This document shows positions 39,601 through 50,568 of a DNA stretch of 64,000 bases, one piece after another. Source of the stretch: Adineta steineri (Eukaryota; Rotifera; Eurotatoria; Adinetida; Adinetidae); assembly GCA_905250115.1 (NCBI GenBank), contig CAJNOI010000073.1:258827-322826 (forward strand), given 5' to 3'. The notes beneath the pieces are model-generated. The model made no database searches and was not told the DNA's origin. It was given only the letters and a program-made list of their open reading frames with translations. Numbering within the stretch: position 1 is the first letter of the stretch; each line of letters starts with the position of its first letter. Position numbers and translations under genes: made by a program.

Positions 39601-40450
39601 CTCATTTACAACAACAAGAACATCATGAACTTAAACAACAAAATAATGATTTAACAGATGATTTCGAATTTTCTAAAAGTTTAAAAGATATATCTTTTAT
39701 AGGTAATGATCAATCAGTTTTAAATACATCAGATTCTAATCAAGGTATTTTCATTTAATAATATAAAGAATTAAATCTTCGTTTTTTTCTGTTCTCTTCA
39801 TAGAAAATACTAAACTTCCACGTAAAGTTATTTATGATTGGATTTTATCATCATTTGGTGGTGGTTATGATGTATCAGCAGCGTATGCATGGTTTATTTT
39901 TTATATAAGTAAATATTCAAATGTACAAGAAAATATCAAACGTGAACTTCGTGAAAATGATATTAATTTAACAACAGTACTTATAGCTAAAATTGTTTCA
40001 CAATTAGTTTATGTTGATTGTGTATTAAAAGAAATTTTACGTCATGCACCTATTATTGAAGCTGTAACACGTCAAGTTGTACAACCAGATACTGTTGATA
40101 ATGTTAATTTATCTGTTGGTGATCGTGTACTTTTTCCACTCTATAGTTTTCATCGAAGTAAATCTATTTGGAAACATCCAGCTGGTCCAGATGCTTTTGT
40201 ACCTGAACGTTTTCTTAATGAAGATAAAAATTATCCACCGCAAGCTTTACTTACTTTTGGTGGTGGACTTCGTCAATGTTTTGGTCAACATTTAGCACAA
40301 TTTCATTTGAAATTATTTTTTGTAAGAACTATGCAACGATTATCATTTCATGATGCACCTGGAAATGATGGTGGTGAAATACATAATATTACTGGTCTTC
40401 CAAATAATTTAGCTGTTTATATTACGTTTGAAGACAATCAAATTTCTTAA
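36657..40450 (+). CDS. Cytochrome P450 monooxygenase
   Basis: Three exons: 36657-37023, 39163-39744, 39804-40450; both joins split a codon in phase and give 531 residues. Residues 1-20 are a hydrophobic ER-membrane anchor, followed by a basic stretch and the proline hinge VPGLEPQFLFGN. The ExxR motif of helix K is KEILR (E393, R396), the PERF motif follows, and the haem loop is FGGGLRQCFG with axial Cys475. The I-helix, normally (A/G)GxDT, reads GGYDVS (D339, V340, S341), so the oxygen-activation Thr is replaced by Val. P450s of this microsomal type hydroxylate lipids or foreign compounds with NADPH-P450 reductase. I cannot assign a CYP family or substrate. Intron 1 is 2139 nt because it carries two inverted-repeat elements; intron 2 is 59 nt. 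Confidence 0.93.
37095..37585. mobile_element. MITE-like inverted-repeat element in P450 intron 1
   Basis: Arms of about 170 nt pair in reverse complement: left 'aaaggcgactacaaat' at 37114 against 'atttgtagtcgcctttt' at 37550, and inner pairs such as 'aaaaattttctctatcgaat' with 'attcaatagagaatttttct' and 'tttttggcttgatttcaagc' with 'gcttgaactcaagccaaaaa'. No coding capacity. Ends are approximate. Confidence 0.8.
37681..39004. mobile_element. Non-autonomous DNA element with perfect 35-bp terminal inverted repeats
   Basis: The first 35 nt (beginning TATATATGAGTGATAATCGC) recur as an exact reverse complement at 38970-39004. If the TATATA is taken as target sequence, the element proper starts TGAGTGATAATCGC. 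No open frame of transposase size lies inside. The motif TGTAGAGCGACATT occurs at 38070, 38251 and 38418, with a one-mismatch copy at 38446; it is a near-palindrome (ends TGT / ACA) and may bind a transposase or another protein. It lies in intron 1 of the P450 gene, right next to a second element. Confidence 0.85.
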
Positions 40451-42388
40451 AAACTTCTCTTTTTCAAAAATAACAAATTTTTATGTTTACTATTTAGTAT
40501 TATAATTCATATTTCAAGAAAAAAAATATACTGTTTTTCATCGTAGATAATTAAATAAAACTTGAAATATTTACGTATTTATTTTTCTTAAATAAGAAAA
40601 AAAAACAAAATATATTTCTAATAGAAAATTTTAAGCATTTATTTTAATTCAAAATCTTTACATAACTATCTCATACTGAAAAAAATAGCATTTTCGAATA
40701 TACTTAACATCCATAATAATTGAAAGAATTTTGATCTTAATTATCTAGAATAAATACAATGATTACGATATATTCTAAGAGTATTACACAAACGATTACT
40801 GTACTGATAGAAAAATAATCAATTGAACAAGTTGCTATGATTATAATATTTATTCTCATCTTATGAGCAAATTAGTTTAACATTTTAAGTACATCACTTT
40901 TCTTAATACTTTTCCATTTTTCAGTAATTTTTGTGAAGTTCCATAATAAAATATCGAAGAAAATCTAAATATAGCTAATCTATAGCAATGTCAAAAGTAA
41001 AGCATAAGAAATTTTCCTGTTTTTTTTTGATAGAAAGAATCACAACACGAATTAATAAAATCATAATATAATTTTACTACAAAAGTTCAAGATGCTAACC
41101 TCCACTACTTTGCGAGTGAGAGCAGGAATAAAAATGAATACAAAGATAAAGGTGAAATGGTTTTCCATACTCTTTCCCTCATATAAATCCTTAATGTCTC
41201 ACCCTCATCCCGAGACTTCATATTCTCATCCACTCCTGATCTATTCTAAACAAGATTAAAATTTTCAATTTCTCTTAATAATCTTTGATATATATTTTTC
41301 TATTTTCTATAGACACGCAAATTAACTGCTTTTAAATGATCAGTCATTTATCATCAATGAAAATATTATGCTAAACAAGTAAAATATGCAATTATTTTAA
41401 TATTTCACATAGACCTTGAACTTGTGAGACAAGATTCGTACAGGTAAGGTAATAGCTTTTATTTATGTGGGTGTTAAAGAATCATTAATACGGTTATTAT
41501 CAGCTAAAACGTATGATTGCTTCAATATTTAATAGTGATTTTGTATTTATTGTAGGAGAACGATACAATACAACTGATTTTTATCTTATTATGTGCACCT
41601 ACACATTAAAACATATATATATATATAATATATCTCTCATAAAAGTACGAAGATAATATTATTCAATCGAATATCTGATCATAATCATTGAAGGTTTCAT
41701 CATATAGAGGTAACATAAAAGACAATTACTTTTATCGAAACATATTTATTTTGACTTTTGATTATAAATTTATCAAAGGACAATCTATCAACTAATACAG
41801 TTTTATTTTAATATTATGATTTTAGTAAAATTTTATTCAGATAAATCCTAGAATCAAATATATTTATTTGAAATAATTACTTTGATGTTTAAGCTATTTA
41901 TATATATGTATTATATATAATATCAATACAAAATAAATCATCTGGAATCTAATATATCTATATTTTCAATAGATTAACATTAGAAAATCAGTCTAATAAT
42001 TTATTTTAAAAAAATTTCTTTTCTTAAATACTTTCATTTGATTAAGATTTTGTAGGATTTTATGAATTGTTTTGAAAAAAATAAAAATAAATATTTTACT
42101 TTTATTAAGACTAAAATTAAGATTAAGAAAATAAGTTTTTCATAAAAGTACAATTGAAATTATTGAGAGAAAAAAAATGAAAAGATTTGATTAAACTATT
42201 TGAAGAGTGGATATAGGTGTGGTGTAGATGTGGATCAGTTATCAGTGTCTTTCGTTTATTCACACCCACTCGCATCCAGATCTATAGTCACACCCATTCA
42301 CTCAATGCTTTGTATTTCTTTAGAACAGTCAGCTGCTTTCATGGTTAACGTTAATTAAATTATCTTAAATTTTAATGGATTCTTTTAA
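40451..42388. other. Convergent intergenic region, no gene seen
   Basis: The P450 and rhomboid genes converge here, so both 3' UTRs are inside. No exon was found. At 42210-42305 G-rich hexamers (ggtgtggtgtagatgtgg) and C-rich ones (cacacccactcgcatcc, cacacccattcactc) face each other and resemble degraded telomeric repeats. (AT)n lies at about 41614-41632. Confidence 0.55.
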
Positions 42389-43527
42389 CTAGATCCCATA
42401 TAAAAACCTCTCCATCGATGGAGCATCTCTTAGAAAAAAAATCGTTACAGTCATAAGAAAGTAGAGAAAAACAAAAACAATTGTTAGTCGTCGACATATT
42501 CGTTGAGAAATACAGTTTTCATTATTCCATGGCCATGGACAACCAAACATACCGATACCCAAAAGAAAACCCATCAAACCACCACCAAAATGAGCTGCAT
42601 GTCCTATACTAACCTTACGATAATTCATTGTGAATATCGCAATACGCTTCGGAACTACAACCATTAGGAGCAATTGTATGACTATAAAAAGACGACGACG
42701 TTGATCGGTGTTCGTTTTGATTGCCATAAGACGCTCCATAATGAAGAAAAACTGTAGACCATATACAGCACCAGAAGCTCCAATACCGACTAAAAAAATA
42801 ACGAAAGTTATAAACTCGGTATGCAATCTTCGACTATCATATTTTCTGAATCTATGAAAATAATCCTGATCAAAATCAACAGTCATCTGATGTTCGAGAT
42901 CATGAATTTTTTAATTTACTTAACTTTCTACTTACTTGCGATTCTACGTAACATCGTAAAAGCTAGACTAGCACTCAAAGTACAAAGCCAGTAGATAATA
43001 ACTATACGAATTGAACCATATTTACGTTCGAGTGGAATTCCATACAGAAGTTGTAACGACACATTATTTTTTAAGTGTGACCAGTCCACATGAAGCAGAT
43101 TAGAAGTTATCATTCGCCATAATTGATGTGGATACATGAAAGAGAAACACTTCTTTCTAAGAATATCATCATAGTTACATGTAATATTTCGATACAGTAA
43201 TCCACATGCGACTTTACGCAGACGAATATCATCAGATGCTGGTCGCATACATGGAAGGTAACGCTTTCCACCATCATATAATAAACGAGATAAGCTTGGA
43301 TCTTTCGAACGACTGCTGATGTATCTCAAGAGATGAATGGAAATATGTAAAACAGATACAAAGATGATAAATATTGGATAATAATGCTTTTCATTTAGTT
43401 CATCATCCAAAGTAAAGATTCGTCGAAGCCATAAATATACGGTGTTTTTCTTACGACGAATTGGTTCTTCTACTCGTACTGACAATGATTCTTCCATTTC
43501 AAGATCAATATTATCGTAATTATTCAT
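42389..43527 (-). CDS. Rhomboid intramembrane serine protease
   Basis: Two exons in coding order, 42936-43527 and 42389-42789, joined by a 146-nt intron (GTAAGT...TTTTTTTAG) that splits an Ile codon; 330 residues. The cytosolic N-terminus is acidic and Arg-rich, then a transmembrane segment lies at about 50-68. Rhomboid landmarks: WR in the L1 loop (W137, R138), H151-x3-N155 of the oxyanion hole, GASG with catalytic Ser203, and AHFGGG with catalytic His264. Six or seven membrane segments are expected. The conserved catalytic pair points to an active secretase-type protease rather than an iRhom. The fold releases membrane-anchored growth-factor-like proteins in animals; the substrate here is unknown. 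The acceptor choice is set by the poly-T tract directly before the GIGASG codons; nearer AGs lead to stops. Confidence 0.9.
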
Positions 43528-45977
43528 TCTTCCAGGAAAATTGTAACCTCCTCTTTTCTTATGCCGTCAAATTGGAAATATAATGCCATTTTATAGGTGT
43601 TGGAAGAGGAAAGAGATTATAGAGTATTATATTTTTTGTTCTGATCTATAATCTATATTTACATTGGTTAGAAAACGTTGTTTCCTATTTCCTCCATGTC
43701 ATCTGCAAGAACAAGAATCAATCAAACGAAAGTTCATATTTTGATAACATTCGAAATAATATTTTTCTTTCTACACTAATTGTAATTCAAGAGCACTACT
43801 CTTGACAACATCTGATTATTAAATTCTGTCCTACATTCTAATAACATTCAATTAAGTTAGAATGCGCATTTTTTATATTTCGTGTCTATCGCCAACCAAA
43901 TAAGAAATGTAAGTGTATATGTTCTATTAGTTATGAGTATAACATTTGCATTGACATCCTTTTATTGATGATAAAAATCTTTTGAAGAAGAATAAATAAT
44001 TCCACAAGACCATCTGTTCTATACACCATCCGATCAGATTTTAGGTAATCGATAGTATTATTTTTACTGAAAGCTGTTATTAATTTGTGTATATCTTACT
44101 AGATTCTTTAGTTCTCGAGTCGATACTGGCAAAGTTCAAAGATTTTCATATTCGTCTTTTTAAATATGTTCAGTTGATCATATAGATAAAGGCTAAGAGC
44201 ATTTCGTTGATTCTTGATGAGGATGTGTGCATAACTAGAATACACTTACACCGTAACTTTTAACAGCGTTTGATATTTTATTAATTATGATATATAAGTA
44301 ATTCTTCTTATTCTGCTTCTCATTTTTAGCTTTTACTAATTCACCATATTTATTAAACATGTTTTTCAATAATGATGTTTGCTGTACTATACCCATCTTC
44401 AAAACGACATAAAAAACAATTCTATTTTGTTTATTTCTTATGATAATAAACACAACGACCAAGATATCCTTGAAATTGAAAAATATTCGAAGTTCAGTTA
44501 AATACGATCTATCGCATTTTTAGTTATCACACCACCACATGTAATGGCTTTTCCGATTAATTAAAGTCTTCCTATAATTTCTTTGTATAACATTATGATG
44601 TACAAAAATATTCTTTTCTTAAAGTTCACATAACATCTCTCTTGATAATGTGTTATCTTTCGTTCATTCTGTAATGAAGGCGTCAAATATTCTCTAACGT
44701 CATTTATATTATGGTAGAAAAATAGAACGATCGAAGAGTAGTGTCAAGAGAAAAAACAAGAAATAGATGACTAACAGAAATCAAAGAAAACATTATCTAT
44801 AAACATAGAACTGATGACTCATTCTCATCATAAAAGTGTAGGTGTCGATAAGAACTGAATGAAACAGAAAAGAATTCACCTAACCTGCTGTATTTTTTAT
44901 TACTGTCGTTGATAAGATAATCGATACTATTCATTGAAGCTATTTGTTTAGTAATTATTTTAGTAGAAACTCATCTATAGTTGTTGTATAAATATTTTGT
45001 GTTGCTTAAGTGGAAACTAAAAGAGAGAACAGTGTTAACAGTCAAAGAACGATTGTCTCTTTGCAATTTCTTAGACAACGATCGTTTTTCAGTAAAACTT
45101 AACGGTGTAGGTGTGAGTTAATAAAAGACTAACTCCAACACTCACACCCTACTCAGATACGAAGAATTGTTAAAAATAAAACCCGTATTTCTAAAATGCA
45201 CGCAAGTGGAACAGATAAGACTTTACAAATGTTAGATATCACATATATTATTCGATACATTCAGAAATTTATTAAACCACTAATGATTTGAACTGATTAA
45301 CTACAACAAACTTTGTAATATTTCAAATATCTTAGAGAAATCATTCGATGAAATTTGCTCACCAATACAAATAATATTATTATAGATCGATAATAGATTT
45401 TGTTATTATTTATGTTAATATTATTATAATATGATATGAATTAATTTTATGTTTCTTGTTTACCTATTAAAACATTGTATGAATTGTTATCGTTCAATAA
45501 ACTAGATTATAGAGACTAAAAATTCATTTTTGCTTTAAGAACGAAGAAAAACAATTAAAGTTTTTTCTTGAAAGTGTGCGTGTGGGATGAAGAGAGAACA
45601 CCCGCACCCACATCTACACCTATACCCATAATATCATGAGTGTCTGTAATACGAAACTATTTCCAAATTATATTTTTATTCGAAGAGCCAATAAACAAGA
45701 AAGATGGAAGGAACTAAAAATTTGCTATGTATTACCAGTGGCGTGGAGAAACGACCTCTGCATGTATTTTATATCAAAGAGGCAAAAATATCTATTTGCA
45801 CACTGGAGGAAGAGAAAGAGGAATGACTTTATTATTCTTGTGACACTTTGTCAATACACCTTTTTACTGATAAAAGCAGTGAAAAAAATATTTTTGGACT
45901 GTGTTTTATAAAGATCCTGTTTATTGCCTCTCTCCTTCCGCTTCAATACATCTCACAAGTAGTATATTTTTCCCATT
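43528..45977. other. Intergenic region with telomere-like hexamers
   Basis: No supported gene. At 45106-45153 'gtaggtgtgagtt' and 'aactccaacactcacacccta' form a short hairpin of telomere-like sequence. At 45573-45632 'gtgtgcgtgtggga' is followed by 'acccgcacccacatctacac' and 'ctataccca'. These are imperfect relatives of the (CCCACA)n array at 48517. Short frames at 44235-44462 and 45636-45911 show no bias. Confidence 0.55.
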
Positions 45978-46856
45978 ATGGCAACAAGTGATACATTATC
46001 GAACGAACGTTTTCCCGATGTTAATTCAGTCCCAATATCCACTGATATATCTCCTCCCACATCTTTAAATTTTAATCTTCTTATAAGAGAACCGTCTCGG
46101 AATTTTGAGATCGAAAACGGTCACGCGGCGATGGCTGCAAATGAAAGATTTCTAGTTTATTTTGCGAAGCAAATCCTCGTCGTTATTGATCGAAATGGAA
46201 ATGAAAGATTGAAGCTTAACAAATTTATCGATCCCTATGACATTTGTTGGTCGTCGTATTTAAATAAATTTCTTATTCTCGGAAAAATAGGCCGTTATGG
46301 TTTAGATCTGGAAGTAGGTGTCGAAGATATTCAAACAACTGAATCGGATAATGGATTCGGACGGTGTATTACTTGTTACGATAAAACGTGCCTAATAGTT
46401 TATCAGAAATCTTTAATCGAAGAATACGAACTTCCAACTTGGCTTCTCAAAAAAACATTTTCACCACCACAATCGTGGAAGGCAACTCAGACGATTTCTC
46501 GCATACGGTTCACCAGCAACGGAAGCCATGTGGGAGTCGTTATTTCTGAAGGAAGTCTTGATCGACATTTTTCTTTTGAATTACGAAGACCGAATGATAT
46601 GGCTGTTCTACAAACTGTACAAATGGGTACTGATTTCTCCGCAATTGCTTGGCTTTTAGCCTTGCCTAATGAAGAATTTCTCGTAAACACTGTTATTAAG
46701 AAAAAGTTTTATCTAATCGATTCAAATGGGCAGCTAAAGGAAGAAATTGACTATGATAACAATGGCCGATTAATAGTTTCGACAACTTTGATTAATGAGC
46801 GATGTCTTGTAGTTAAAACTGAAAATCCTTGGGAGCTTCGATTCTATGATTTGTGA
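45978..46856 (+). CDS. Beta-propeller-like protein of unknown function
   Basis: An intronless 292-residue frame. After a disordered Ser/Pro-rich N-terminus (about 1-35) it shows repeated short beta-strand patterns with ILVVIDRNGNERLKL, WSSYLNKFLILG and KKKFYLIDSNGQLKEEI. Phrases such as 'x-FYLIDSNGQ' spaced by 40-50 residues are typical of WD40- or NHL-like propeller blades. There is no signal peptide or membrane segment. I do not recognise a named family. Codons use C and G in third position more often than the neighbouring conserved genes (for example CTC GTC GTT and TCG TCG), and there is no intron, so it may be a young, retroposed or horizontally gained gene; that is inference. Both sides carry telomere-like hexamers and GC-rich fragments. 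The start ATG follows a short T-rich leader and is the first in frame. Confidence 0.7.
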   Translation: MATSDTLSNERFPDVNSVPISTDISPPTSLNFNLLIREPSRNFEIENGHAAMAANERFLVYFAKQILVVIDRNGNERLKLNKFIDPYDICWSSYLNKFLILGKIGRYGLDLEVGVEDIQTTESDNGFGRCITCYDKTCLIVYQKSLIEEYELPTWLLKKTFSPPQSWKATQTISRIRFTSNGSHVGVVISEGSLDRHFSFELRRPNDMAVLQTVQMGTDFSAIAWLLALPNEEFLVNTVIKKKFYLIDSNGQLKEEIDYDNNGRLIVSTTLINERCLVVKTENPWELRFYDL

Positions 46857-47898
46857 ACCTTGAACTTATTAGAGGAAGTAAAGAATGTCGACTGACTTTG
46901 GATGGATGCTTATCGATCGCATTAGCATAACTGTGATTTTTCTTCTTTTTATGTACTCTTTTTTATCACATTCATTTAAAGCGGAAAGTTTTCAGCTTTT
47001 CACTCTGTACACCTGATCATTTATTTTGAGCTCAAATTAAAATTATCATCACAATGCCGTTCTATCAGACAATCCGAACAGTCCTCACTTGTTGCCGAAG
47101 TTCAGCAGCTTCAATCGAACGTTATTAAAAAACATTGTATGTAGTGGAGGCGCTAGGGGGGGGGGCTGGCGGGGGCTCAGCCCCTCAGAAATCATTCGAG
47201 CCCCCTCAGATTTTTTAATATTCTCGTAAAAAAGTGATGATTTAGGAATTTATGTCATCCATGGAGCATATAATCACATAGTAACTTTTTATGAGACATA
47301 ATCAGGAACTCCAAGATCATATCCTCGAGTACAAATAATAATCCATTCGAGTACGAGTAATTCGAGTACTTTTCCCAACTCTGCTTTGAAGAGAAATAAT
47401 TAATGAAAAAAACTTGGCAGTTTAGATGATGATGAAAAGTTTGAAAATGAGCGTGTGACTAGGTAAATTTTTAATCTCTCACCATCGGATTCTATCAAGA
47501 TTTAATCTAATTTATTATATCTTTTATTATTTGTCTTTATTTATTTATTATGTATTTTTTATTTTAATTAATCGATTGTGATGCTAATATCTAAAAAAGA
47601 ATACAAATGAAACAATACATTTTGTACTAGCTGGATTTTTAAAACGAGTTCAGCACCTCAGCCGAACTTTTTTTTTGGTAGCACATGAGATTCTTAAGTT
47701 TCTTGAGCAAGAATGTCATATGCTATGGACACATTTTGAGGTTAAGTCTTACCGAGCGTTTGAAAAAAACTTCGGCTAGGGCATATTACCAGAAAATATT
47801 CAAACAATGATGTTATTGAGAGAAGAAGAATCCATCGTAAATGGTAATGCTTCTTTTTTTTAAAGGAAACAAAAGTCACAAAGTTGATGAGATAATAC
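46857..47898. other. Intergenic; GC-rich mobile-element fragment
   Basis: At 47142-47215 a block reads 'gtggaggcgctagggggggg', 'ggctggcgggggctcagccc' and 'cgagccccctcag', far richer in G+C than the rest of the window. Such GGGGCT.AGCCCC ends are seen at edges of hAT-type and other elements in invertebrate genomes. A matching opposite end was not found. Beyond it there is only AT-rich sequence. Confidence 0.5.
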
Positions 47899-48273
47899 TT
47901 AAATTATTCTATACGGAGATTTAGATAAAGAGTCGATCATGATTCCGTATAATGCAATGCTTAAATTAGTAATGATCATGGATAACATCCGATAATAATG
48001 TATATATCTTAATACATGACAATTATTGTTAATATTAGATGTTGTTGGGTTTCCTCTTCTTGGTAATGCGCCAATATAAAGTAAATAAAGAAACGATCTA
48101 ACTAGCATTACAACGATATATACGGCACACAAAAATAAAAAGACAGCAATCCGAATTGAATCATGAGTGTTTTGTCGAAGGACAATCAGCATTTTATTAC
48201 AATAATATTTCTAACAAAAAGAAAAATTCAATTATTTGATTATTTATGGAAATCTTATACGTACTATTGCCAT
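47899..48273 (-). CDS. Small multi-span membrane protein, unknown
   Basis: The main exon (47899-48210) encodes about 104 residues with three hydrophobic stretches (IAVFLFLCAVYIVVMLV, SFLYLLYIGAL, MLSMIITNLSIALYGIMI) and a basic loop RRGNPTTSN between the second and third. A tiny upstream exon at 48265-48273 (ATG GCA ATA, then GTACGT) joins in frame to the acceptor TGTTAG at 48211, giving MAIKYYC... and 106 residues in all. Without that exon the protein would start at an internal Met (MLIVLRQ). I do not recognise the family. The gene lies 244 nt from a telomeric repeat tract. A chance frame is possible, since A/T-rich DNA tends to encode hydrophobic runs. Confidence 0.45.
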
Positions 48274-48516
48274 GGTCAGTAAATATAATCACTTCTCTCT
48301 TCTGCACGACAGTGTTAAGACGTATTTGTTTTCGTTTCTTTCACACTTTAAGTGCATATACAAATTGTATATATGTACATGTTGAACTCCCTGTAGAAGT
48401 ATCCATTATTACTAATTAAAAAAAAGAGAGAGCGTGGCAAATCTCAAAGTGAAACAGATTTTGAATCGTGAGAGTGAGTGTAGGTAACACTGTGAGTAAT
48501 GTAGATAGACAACAAA

Positions 48517-48556
48517 CCCACACCCACACCCACACCCACACCCACACCCACACCCC
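48517..48556. repeat. Interstitial telomeric array (CCCACA)6
   Basis: Six perfect CCCACA units run from 48517 to 48552, followed by CCCC and a T-run; the other strand reads (TGTGGG)n. As far as I know, TGTGGG is the telomeric repeat of bdelloid rotifers. The C-rich strand is the plus strand, the orientation of a chromosome end lying to the left. Genes exist on both sides, so in this assembly it is internal. A 'gtgagagtgagtgtagg' stretch lies just upstream at 48468-48484. Confidence 0.85.
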
Positions 48557-48894
48557 TTTTTTTTGTTATTAAAAACGCAAAAGAAAATTTAACCAAATCA
48601 AAAATTATTTTATCATTGAAATAGGGAAAAAAGATAATTTTTACATAGATTCCCATGTAGGCGATTTATCACGCTTATCAACAGGGAAATTATAAAAGCT
48701 AAATGTTCTTTACTCCTACTTATGAAAGTAATATTTATAGAACAATTATTTTAGGTACGGTAGTATTTCTGATTTTATTATTCAATTACAAGTCAAAGTA
48801 AGACTAAAAGAATAATTTGAATTCTACAGTCTCACTGGAATCACAAATATGTCTGTGTAAGCTCTTAAATTTTCTACTCTCTAGCCGAGACTGC

Positions 48895-50568
48895 TACCCT
48901 AGTCGAACATCTTGTAAGTAAGATCTGGAAATCTTGAAATTCGTAAGTAAGATCTTGCCAAGATCTTAAAAAGATAATTTCTTTTTTTTGAGAAAGCATA
49001 TCTTGATCATATCTTACGTATCTGTAACACAGATCTTATTAAGATCTTTCCTCAAGATATCAAGCTTTTCAGAAGACATGAAGAATAGTTAAATTGTAAT
49101 TATCTTGTACCACAGATCTTATCAAGATCTTTACTCAAGATATCAAAACTGTCAGAAGAGTGGAAAAAAGTTAAACTGTAATTATCTTGCACCAAGATCT
49201 TGAATAAACTAAAGCGACATCATTAATAGAAAAAAATAATTCATATATTTGAATTATTTTATTAAAAATATTCATAAATCATAACAGAACAGAAAAAAAA
49301 AATAAAAAAAGCTTTTTTACAGTCCTCATACATATGAACCAATAAAAACAAAGAATGAACATAAAGATAACAAACGTTATAACGGCCAAGTCTTTATCTC
49401 ATATAAGCATGAAAAAGCTTATTTAAATAATTATGTATCGATTAATGATGATATATTGGTTCTTCTTAAATATATTAATCATGATTTTTTTCGACGAACG
49501 AAATATTTTGCAATTGTAAAAATGAAATTTTTTATGACAATGATGAGAATGAAGAGACTTAAATTAGAAGTTTTTATGAAATAATTTTTGAATAATTATA
49601 TTTGTTTTTTAGAAATTTACTGAAGTTTACTTGCGTCAGTTTTAATACTAAAAAAAATGATCAATTCGATTAACATGTACATTATCAATCTATGCTAGTA
49701 TATCGAGTTGTTGAAATAAACTACGCATTTTTAGACATGTATGTCATTTGTTTTAAAATAATTAGTTACTGTTATTTACTCGTTTTAGTTTAATTTTATT
49801 TCTGCATATTATTAATTTTAGATATAAACAATAAACTTTGTTCGAAAAGTACGACTCAACGAACAAGATAATGTACGCGTTAATACCGCTTGGCACGCAA
49901 TGAAAGTGAAGTATTTAGGATGCTTCAAAATAATGAACACGAAGACGAAGATGATGATCTTATGGATATCTCTAATTCACTGGATCCAGTAGCTAGCGAT
50001 ATTTCAGATAACGATGCCGTTGTTACTGTTGTTCAAGCCGTTTCATTTTCATCATCATCGTCTGATGCTGAATTATATGATGAAGCTGATTCAAATTTAT
50101 TTTTATTATTTTTTATCTTGTATTTCGTGTACTTCTGAATGATTTGTGTTTATACAGATGATTGTGAATTAAAAACAGTTGTTATGGTGTTTATATTTTA
50201 TTACGTTTTTTTCTGAAGTTTGTAATTGTATTTGATGTTCACGTGTGTTATTGTATGTTCATGTAGGTCTTAAATTTAAATATATTAGCACAAGATCTGA
50301 AGATCTTGCCGAGGTAAAACGAAAATATCATTCATTACAAGATCTTATGCTCAAGATTTCAAATATCTGTTACCAAGATCTTAACAGGCTATACATAAGA
50401 TATTAACAACGTGTACATAAGATCTTAACTATCTGTACCTAAGATCTAGTCACAGATCTTGTGTACAAGATAATCAAATTATCTGTACCTATTTTTTCAA
50501 GATCTGTTCACTTATCTGTTCCTAACATCTTGGCCAAGATCTTGCTTATAAGATGTTCGACTAGGGTA
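48895..50568. mobile_element. DNA element with TACCCTAG termini and AAGATCTT subterminal repeats
   Basis: The left end 'taccctagtcgaacatctt' is an exact reverse complement of the right end 'aagatgttcgactagggta'. Within about 320 nt of each end the motif AAGATCTT and close variants (often 'caagatctta', 'accaagatctt', 'gtacctaagatct') recur roughly ten times in each flank. Inside, at 49920-50140, a frame of about 70 codons is rich in Asp and Glu (HEDEDDDLMDIS) then Ser, like the acidic N-terminus of piggyBac-type transposases, but no catalytic domain follows. It is therefore probably a decayed or non-autonomous element. The CCCTAG ends recall piggyBac, yet no TTAA duplication is visible. Confidence 0.8.

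Noticed and set aside
42790-42935. Separate start for the second half of the rhomboid gene at 42886 (Met-Thr-Val).
   Set aside because: The poly-T acceptor at 42790 joins the catalytic GASG exon in phase with the WR/HxxxN exon, giving a complete rhomboid; the extra frame is intron sequence.
45978-46856. Bacterial contamination as the source of the window.
   Set aside because: Metazoan genes with dozens of in-phase introns flank every accessory gene on one continuous sequence.
48444-48656. Minus-strand frame with a Gly-Val repeat.
   Set aside because: The repeat is the translation of the telomeric array, not a protein.
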